A stretch of DNA of 27,044 nt, from NCBI GenBank assembly GCA_018396615.1, contig JAGTQT010000003.1, positions 18,156-45,199 of the forward strand, in the 5' to 3' direction. The notes beneath the pieces were generated by a model that worked only from the letters and a program-made list of their open reading frames with translations, ran no database searches and had not been told where the DNA came from. The number at the start of each line of letters is the position of its first letter. Positions within the stretch are counted from its first letter, which is position 1. The DNA is from Candidatus Bathyarchaeota archaeon (GTDB lineage Archaea > Thermoproteota > Bathyarchaeia > Bathyarchaeales > Bathycorpusculaceae). A program made the position numbers and the translations under genes. Positions 23,068-27,044 of this stretch are shown here, piece after piece.

Positions 23068-23817
23068 TCATCTATCTATGATAGACCCGGCTAGTACTAT
23101 GACTCCTGCGAATGTGAAAACGAACGCGCCTAATCCTGCCATCGTTGTCATGGTAACAATCCAGCCAATTCCAGTGACGACTGCAAGAACCCCAGAAGCC
23201 CACGCAAATAGACGTTTGAACATGCTGAGAAGACCTAATATGAGCGAGATCGGTGCGCCTACAAGAGCAAGAAATCCAAACAGCACGACCATAGGATTTG
23301 AAACCAAGCTAGCTGCCTCGGTCAAATCGACTGTACGTAGGTATACACCGATTAACGGAAAATTTATGTTGTTGAACCATGAAAACAGAATGCCAACAAA
23401 CATTATCAGCACTCCAGCTCCGACAAAAACGCGATATCTTCGGGTTATCGGCTTTGGCGGATGCTTTAACAACTCTTCAGGAGTCTTCTTTTCGTAGAGG
23501 GCGACAAGAACCGCCGCGTTGAAAGCCACTAGAACTATTCCCAACGGTGGATACAGACCTATCGTTAGGAAGATTCCGAGGAGAAGCTGGAAGATCGCGT
23601 TGCCGCGGAAATATCCTTTTCCTTGAACCCTAAGGGCGTTCAAAATTATGTCTATGATTGTGAAAGTCAGCACTACCCCGCAGATTCCTGCGAAAATGAG
23701 GTTTGCGCTTTCTTTTCCGGGTCCAGTGCTGGTCGATATGAATACTATGGATAAAACGACGAGAATAGCATCTCTTATGGTCTGAACAATTCTGCTCGCT
23801 CTTCGCACCTTTCTCAT
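23068..23817 (-). CDS. polytopic membrane protein of unknown function
   Basis: This 249-residue protein has about seven predicted membrane helices, with hydrophobic stretches near residues 12-30, 40-60, 73-108 (two), 130-148, 172-200 and 208-247. A basic N-terminus (MRKVRRASR) places that end in the cytoplasm. A cytoplasmic loop near 108-128 (EKKTPEELLKHPPKP) separates two halves. No catalytic or transport signature is visible. It has no evident operon partner, lying between tRNA-Phe and a stretch with no clear gene. It reads cleanly from ATG to stop, so coding is likely. Confidence 0.75.
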   Translation of the reverse strand: MRKVRRASRIVQTIRDAILVVLSIVFISTSTGPGKESANLIFAGICGVVLTFTIIDIILNALRVQGKGYFRGNAIFQLLLGIFLTIGLYPPLGIVLVAFNAAVLVALYEKKTPEELLKHPPKPITRRYRVFVGAGVLIMFVGILFSWFNNINFPLIGVYLRTVDLTEAASLVSNPMVVLFGFLALVGAPISLILGLLSMFKRLFAWASGVLAVVTGIGWIVTMTTMAGLGAFVFTFAGVIVLAGSIIDR

Positions 23818-24112
23818 CGTCTAAAATTCATTTAATGTAAATTTAAAACTTTGGAAGAATTTACATCTGCTTATGATAGATATCAGCTAGCGTTATTTTG
23901 GCATGGGAATTGCCATTTCAAATGACGGTGTTGAGATAGCCCTCGACGCTTGGCTTTCAGATAAAGAGTAGATTGCTTGCCTTGGTTCTGAGGTTTTGTT
24001 GTGTCCGAGAGTTAAACTTTATGTCTCTCTGTTGGTTGGCTCTGTGAACTCTAAAACCTTATATCTTGCTGGTGCTTTCAAATGTTATATGTAGCAAAGG
24101 GGCGCTTATTTT
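23818..24112. other. intergenic stretch without a clear gene
   Basis: About 295 bases between the divergent membrane-protein genes. It contains AT-rich promoter-like sequence near both ends (ATTTAATGTAAATTTAAAA at 23829-23847 and CCTTATATC at 24058-24066) and one 22-codon frame at 23903-23971 (MGIAISNDGVEIALDAW...) that could be a gene remnant. Nothing else was recognised. Confidence 0.5.
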
Positions 24113-24661
24113 TTGTTGGAAGAGCGATTGCGCGAATCCAATAAATCAAGAAGCAAACTTGCCACTGCAAAATATTTAATCAAACCTACACTTCAAGTGT
24201 TTTCGATTGGAACTGCAATAATGCTATTGCTTATATTCGTAGCTCTCAGCGAAGGACTTGGGTATCAAATCTCAGCTACTCTCTCTTCAACCCATCTTAT
24301 AGTAAAAGGTCATCCATGTGAAGGCGTTATCTGTGTAGGCTACTATAACATATCCTTTGCCGGCATATTTTATCCAATAAGCTATGCTACTCAAAGCGGC
24401 CAAAAATCGGAAACTTTCAACTTGGTCTACCAGCCGCCTCTCAACAATCCTCACATTCCTACAGTCGCAGAGGTGAGAGAAAAACTAGGAGCCTCAATAG
24501 CAGTAGCGGAGATCTGGAAAAACGTGCCTTATCTATTTGTCATTGGGTGCATATTCGGTTTCTTGGCAATGAAGATTGTGTGGATGGCTAATACAAAGAT
24601 GAAGAAAAAGTGTAGTGAAGAAGAATTAATGTTGAAAGGGAAGGACGGATGGACTAAATAG
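24113..24661 (+). CDS. membrane protein with large extracytoplasmic loop, unknown function
   Basis: This 182-residue protein has two membrane helices, at about residues 28-48 (VFSIGTAIMLLLIFVAL) and 137-157 (VPYLFVIGCIFGFLAM). Between them is an extracytoplasmic domain of about 85 residues with two cysteines (CEGVIC) that could form a disulfide. Both ends are charged and cytoplasmic. The start is TTG (24113 or 24116), with a TATA-like element (24058-24066) about 50 bases upstream. It ends 7 bases before the facing DUF401 gene. No family was recognised. Confidence 0.6.
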   Translation: MLEERLRESNKSRSKLATAKYLIKPTLQVFSIGTAIMLLLIFVALSEGLGYQISATLSSTHLIVKGHPCEGVICVGYYNISFAGIFYPISYATQSGQKSETFNLVYQPPLNNPHIPTVAEVREKLGASIAVAEIWKNVPYLFVIGCIFGFLAMKIVWMANTKMKKKCSEEELMLKGKDGWTK

Positions 24662-24668
24662 AAGTATC

Positions 24669-25877
24669 TTAACCAATGAGAAACACGAGTATCCCAGTTG
24701 TCAGAGAAACAATCGTTGATGGTATAAGATACTTGTATAATCTGCCCAGTGAGCATTTGAAGTATTCCGCCGTCAGCACAAGACAAAGGTGAGTTGGGGC
24801 TACAATATAGCCAAAATAGCCGCTTATGTACAGTAGCGAGACGCTTTTAGGCGTGTAGCTAAACAATCCAGAGAGTATGGCGATGCTTATGGCAGCTCCT
24901 CCGGATACGGAGCCGGTTATGGCGCTTAGAAAAGCGGGGATCGCTATAAGCAGCAGCAAAATATCTACGTTTCCGTTGCTGACAAAGGCGCTGAAGAGCT
25001 GCGAGATCCCCATGGCCTCGGTTGTTGTTTTGAGTAGAAATGCGCCGAAGGCAGCCAAAGTGACTCCCCAGATCGTCCAGTTGCGAAGAGGCTTCACTAT
25101 CGTTGCGAGCTTCGGTTTTGCAACTAGAAGGAGAACAGCTATACCTATGAATGAAGCGATAGAAACGTCGAAGTTCAAGATGACAACTGCAACAATTGTG
25201 GCCAAGATCGGTAAAAACGTGATGGCAAGCTGTCTAATTTCCGACATGTAGTCCGTTTTAGCCTGCGTTTTCTGTGGCGTGGTTGGCGTCTTTCTCAAGC
25301 CAATCAGGTATCCAATTATGATCATCGCTGCGACAACGGGGATTTGACGAATGATCAGCGACATTACACTTAGTCCCGTCAGCCCAGCTATTACAATAAG
25401 CACAGTGTTTATGGGGTATACTGGAAATATGGTGTGCCTAAACCATAGGTTGACATACGTTTTTTTATCTTCTTTAAGGCCAAGCTTTTCTGTTTCTGCT
25501 TCCACAAGCGGCGCGGACATTAGAGCTCCTCCTCCAACCGGTAGAAGTCCGATTACTGCTGGAATGGCGCTAACTATTAGCTTGGAGTTTTTGACAATGT
25601 TGCTTAGACTTCGACTCAAGACATCAATAGTTCCTGATTCCTTGTAAAGCATACTGAGCAACATAATGCCGAAACTTGCAAGAACTATTGACTGTGTCTG
25701 CGCATTGGCGACGGTTGCTTGGAGAACTTCCCAGACTTGCGGCGGATCAAATACGAGAAAAGCCAGAAGCAAGGCGGTGACGTTAAGTGTGATGCCAAGA
25801 TTAACACGTTTGTAAATCAGCACTGCGAGAACACAGAAAGCAGTAGCAAGCGCCGCCAACGGATCAATCAAAGCCAA
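24669..25877 (-). CDS. DUF401 family integral membrane protein (probable transporter)
   Basis: This 402-residue protein has about ten hydrophobic helices. The DUF401 signature is visible in VIGLLPVGGGALMSAPLVE (about 108-126), followed by EDKKTYVNLWFRHTIFPVYP and a second half with ITGSVSGGAAISIAIL and FGYIVAPTHLCLVLTAEYF. The fold is related to the ion transporter superfamily (gluconate, citrate and dicarboxylate permeases), with repeated halves and re-entrant loops rich in glycine and proline. The substrate is unknown; an organic anion is the usual suggestion for the superfamily. It reads from ATG and lies alone, facing a small membrane protein gene. Confidence 0.9.
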   Translation of the reverse strand: MALIDPLAALATAFCVLAVLIYKRVNLGITLNVTALLLAFLVFDPPQVWEVLQATVANAQTQSIVLASFGIMLLSMLYKESGTIDVLSRSLSNIVKNSKLIVSAIPAVIGLLPVGGGALMSAPLVEAETEKLGLKEDKKTYVNLWFRHTIFPVYPINTVLIVIAGLTGLSVMSLIIRQIPVVAAMIIIGYLIGLRKTPTTPQKTQAKTDYMSEIRQLAITFLPILATIVAVVILNFDVSIASFIGIAVLLLVAKPKLATIVKPLRNWTIWGVTLAAFGAFLLKTTTEAMGISQLFSAFVSNGNVDILLLLIAIPAFLSAITGSVSGGAAISIAILSGLFSYTPKSVSLLYISGYFGYIVAPTHLCLVLTAEYFKCSLGRLYKYLIPSTIVSLTTGILVFLIG

Positions 25878-25980
25878 ATCAAGGTTTTCTCCGCATCATG
25901 ATAGAGAACTGAAGACTTTGACTTTATTCATAACTATTTCTCTGCCAGACCGTGCTTTGAAATGGAGTTGCAGAAAAGAA

Positions 25981-25990
25981 AATAAATATC
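25981..25990 (+). promoter_or_regulatory. TATA box of tRNA-Gly
   Basis: AATAAATATC is centred about 30 bases before the mature tRNA end, the usual spacing for an archaeal tRNA promoter. Confidence 0.5.
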
Positions 25991-26014
25991 TCAAGGGGTC
26001 TTATGCATGAACGG

Positions 26015-26092
26015 GCGGTCGTAGTCTAGCCTGGTCTAGGACATCAGCCTGCCACGCTGACGACCCGGGTTCAAATCTCGGCGACCGCACCA
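26015..26092 (+). tRNA. tRNA-Gly (anticodon GCC)
   Basis: The acceptor is GCGGTCG/CGACCGC, the D-arm GTCTAGCCTGGTCTAGGAC, the anticodon stem TCAGC/GCTGA around CTGCCAC with anticodon GCC, and the T-arm CCGGG-TTCAAAT-CTCGG with one G-T pair. The discriminator A (26089) is followed by CCA, which may be an encoded CCA end, unlike the other two tRNAs of the window. It reads GGC and GGU codons. Confidence 0.96.
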
Positions 26093-26167
26093 TACTCTTT
26101 TTTGTTCAAGAAAGCCCTGCTCTTAGCATTTTTTCTTGCATTAGTTTTTGCAAAGGCGCCAGAAAAA

Positions 26168-26434
26168 CTAGTCGCTAGAATTATGGAGTAGTTTAGCAAC
26201 TCTAGCTTCAGAGGCGCACAGCTTTAGCCGCAGCATCGGCAAAAAGAGGATCGCATAGAAGATTGTGTTAAAAAGAAAGCCAAAAAAGCAAAAAGAATAT
26301 CTCGAAAAACTTCCTACGATTGGTCCACATCCTATCATTTTTATCCCTTGAAAGTAAGTGAGCCAAGACATCGGATAGCCATAGCTCGTTATATTCTCGC
26401 AGATCTCGAACACGTGCAACACACAAGGTAACAT
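26168..26434 (-). CDS. small membrane protein, second gene of a pair
   Basis: This 88-residue protein begins directly after the stop of the 39-residue gene upstream (TAGATG), which implies cotranslation. It has an extracytoplasmic-looking N-terminal part with ITSYGYPMSWLTYF and a hydrophobic helix near residues 47-68 (YSFCFFGFLFNTIFYAILFLP). The GYPMSW motif, a polar linker and one C-terminal helix recall small uncharacterised membrane proteins with a tyGfPlpw-like motif. No function is known. Confidence 0.6.
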   Translation of the reverse strand: MLPCVLHVFEICENITSYGYPMSWLTYFQGIKMIGCGPIVGSFSRYSFCFFGFLFNTIFYAILFLPMLRLKLCASEARVAKLLHNSSD

Positions 26435-26554
26435 CTAGGATGACTCTCTTTTCTTCAAACCTGATACAAAGATGCCAGACAGCAAAGTAAAGACTATTCC
26501 AATTAACATTGAAAAAACAAAAAGAGCTAAAAACTTGCGTTTTCTGGAAAGCAT
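26435..26554 (-). CDS. 39-residue membrane peptide, first gene of a pair
   Basis: The frame (MLSRKRKFLALFVFSMLIG...) has a basic N-terminus, one membrane helix at about residues 8-31 and a charged end (GLKKRESS). A near-perfect ribosome binding site GGAGGT lies about 8 bases before the ATG, strong evidence that it is translated. Its stop abuts the ATG of the 88-residue gene. It may be a small membrane regulator or signal-like peptide. Confidence 0.65.
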   Translation of the reverse strand: MLSRKRKFLALFVFSMLIGIVFTLLSGIFVSGLKKRESS

Positions 26555-26753
26555 TTCACTACCTCCACAACAATGATGCATTTATTCTCACTTAATCCTA
26601 GACAATCGAACAGCGCGTTCTAAAATCCGTACAGATGTAAAAACAAATGATTTAATGGAGTCTGCCAAAGGCAAGCACTCGTCTATAACTTTTTTCTTTC
26701 ATTGCAAGGGTCTATATTTTCTAGGATTATTTACTAGCTCAAAGCAGATCTAT

Positions 26754-27044
26754 CTACTTTAGGTCTGCAAGTATGGCAGACATTCCGCTTGCAGCAAGCA
26801 CAAGATGTTCGAATATTTTGTATGCTTCAATCATGTTGCCTGCTTTGTATTCTACGCTGAGTCCGTCAAGCCTTTTTACGATCGGAAGCAACGCTGCAAC
26901 GTCAGCGAAATGGCTTGCCAAAAAAGTGACTTTCACCTTCACAGGTTTTTCAGCTTTCAAGGTTTTGGCCTTGCCCTTCTTGAATGTTGTCGTCGCCTTT
27001 TTTACTGCTTTTCTTAAGTCTTTTTCAGATCTTGATGTGAATAT
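26754..27044 (-). CDS. C-terminal part of a DppA/M55-like D-aminopeptidase (partial at window edge)
   Basis: The frame is open from the right edge and codes 96 residues ending at 26754; the first in-window start-like codon (TTG at 26960) is inside it, so it is the tail of a longer gene. The end VKVKVTFLASHFADVAALLP, then VKRLDGLSVEYKAGNMIEAY, resembles the C-terminal domain of M55 peptidases, where this part packs onto the zinc-binding core and ends near a PGVERVDGRTV-like motif. The metal site lies outside the window, so the enzymatic call rests on tail similarity only. Confidence 0.6.
   Translation of the reverse strand: MFTSRSEKDLRKAVKKATTTFKKGKAKTLKAEKPVKVKVTFLASHFADVAALLPIVKRLDGLSVEYKAGNMIEAYKIFEHLVLAASGMSAILADLK

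Noticed and set aside
23903..23971. 22-codon frame MGIAISNDGVEIALDAW...
   Set aside because: Too short, with no ribosome binding site and no neighbour context; recorded only within the intergenic note.
26571..26640. ATGATG as a possible C box of a second C/D sRNA
   Set aside because: No D or D' box and no closing stem lie at suitable distance.
1..27044. CRISPR array, transposase, integrase or attachment site
   Set aside because: No regularly spaced repeats, no transposase or integrase frames and no duplicated tRNA ends were seen.

Overview
This window is a compact archaeal chromosome segment. The evidence is the eukaryote-type ribosomal proteins eL15 and eL13, two RNase P proteins (Rnp3 and Rnp2), coenzyme F420 biosynthesis (CofE), a geranylgeranyl reductase, TATA-box promoters, GTG/TTG starts, a C/D box guide RNA and tRNAs largely without an encoded CCA. 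The presence of eL13 with the other genes points to a TACK-group archaeon, most likely a Bathyarchaeota-type lineage. That placement is inference from gene content.

Region 1 (1-9000, minus strand) is a cell-surface appendage locus. A 986-residue surface protein (beta-helix, PKD domain, five Ig-like repeats, C-terminal anchor) lies upstream of a Tad/archaeal type IV pilus operon. The operon holds a secretion ATPase, a double-domain membrane platform protein, a class III signal pilin, a TadE-like minor pilin and a second pilin-like protein. It continues off the left edge. Its genes overlap or abut and several start at TTG or GTG.

Region 2 (9100-14500) holds cofE, a metallo-beta-lactamase-fold hydrolase and two glycosyltransferase genes that meet head-on. 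Both glycosyltransferases are broken at the same point near 11860, and the second also carries a frameshift in a run of nine T. A site-2 protease and a small membrane protein follow.

Region 3 (14500-20600) holds two regulators (a zinc ribbon and an HxlR-type winged helix), a geranylgeranyl reductase and Dph6 (diphthamide synthesis). Then comes a translation and RNA-processing operon: eL15, eL13, a COG1325-like RNA-binding protein, Rnp3 and Rnp2. The predicted 5' leader of the eL15 mRNA starts with a strongly structured element that includes a kink-turn-like motif.

Region 4 (20600-27044) is a mixed region. It has a C/D box sRNA whose D' guide fits the 23S rRNA P-loop at the position of Gm2251, a rhomboid protease, tRNA-Val(CAC), tRNA-Phe(GAA), tRNA-Gly(GCC), small zinc and membrane proteins, a DUF401 transporter-like protein and, at the right edge, the C-terminus of a DppA/M55-like aminopeptidase. 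No CRISPR array, insertion sequence or prophage was seen.

The most notable points are the C/D sRNA, the structured eL15 leader, the inverted junction joining two truncated glycosyltransferase genes, and the adhesin-pilus locus.
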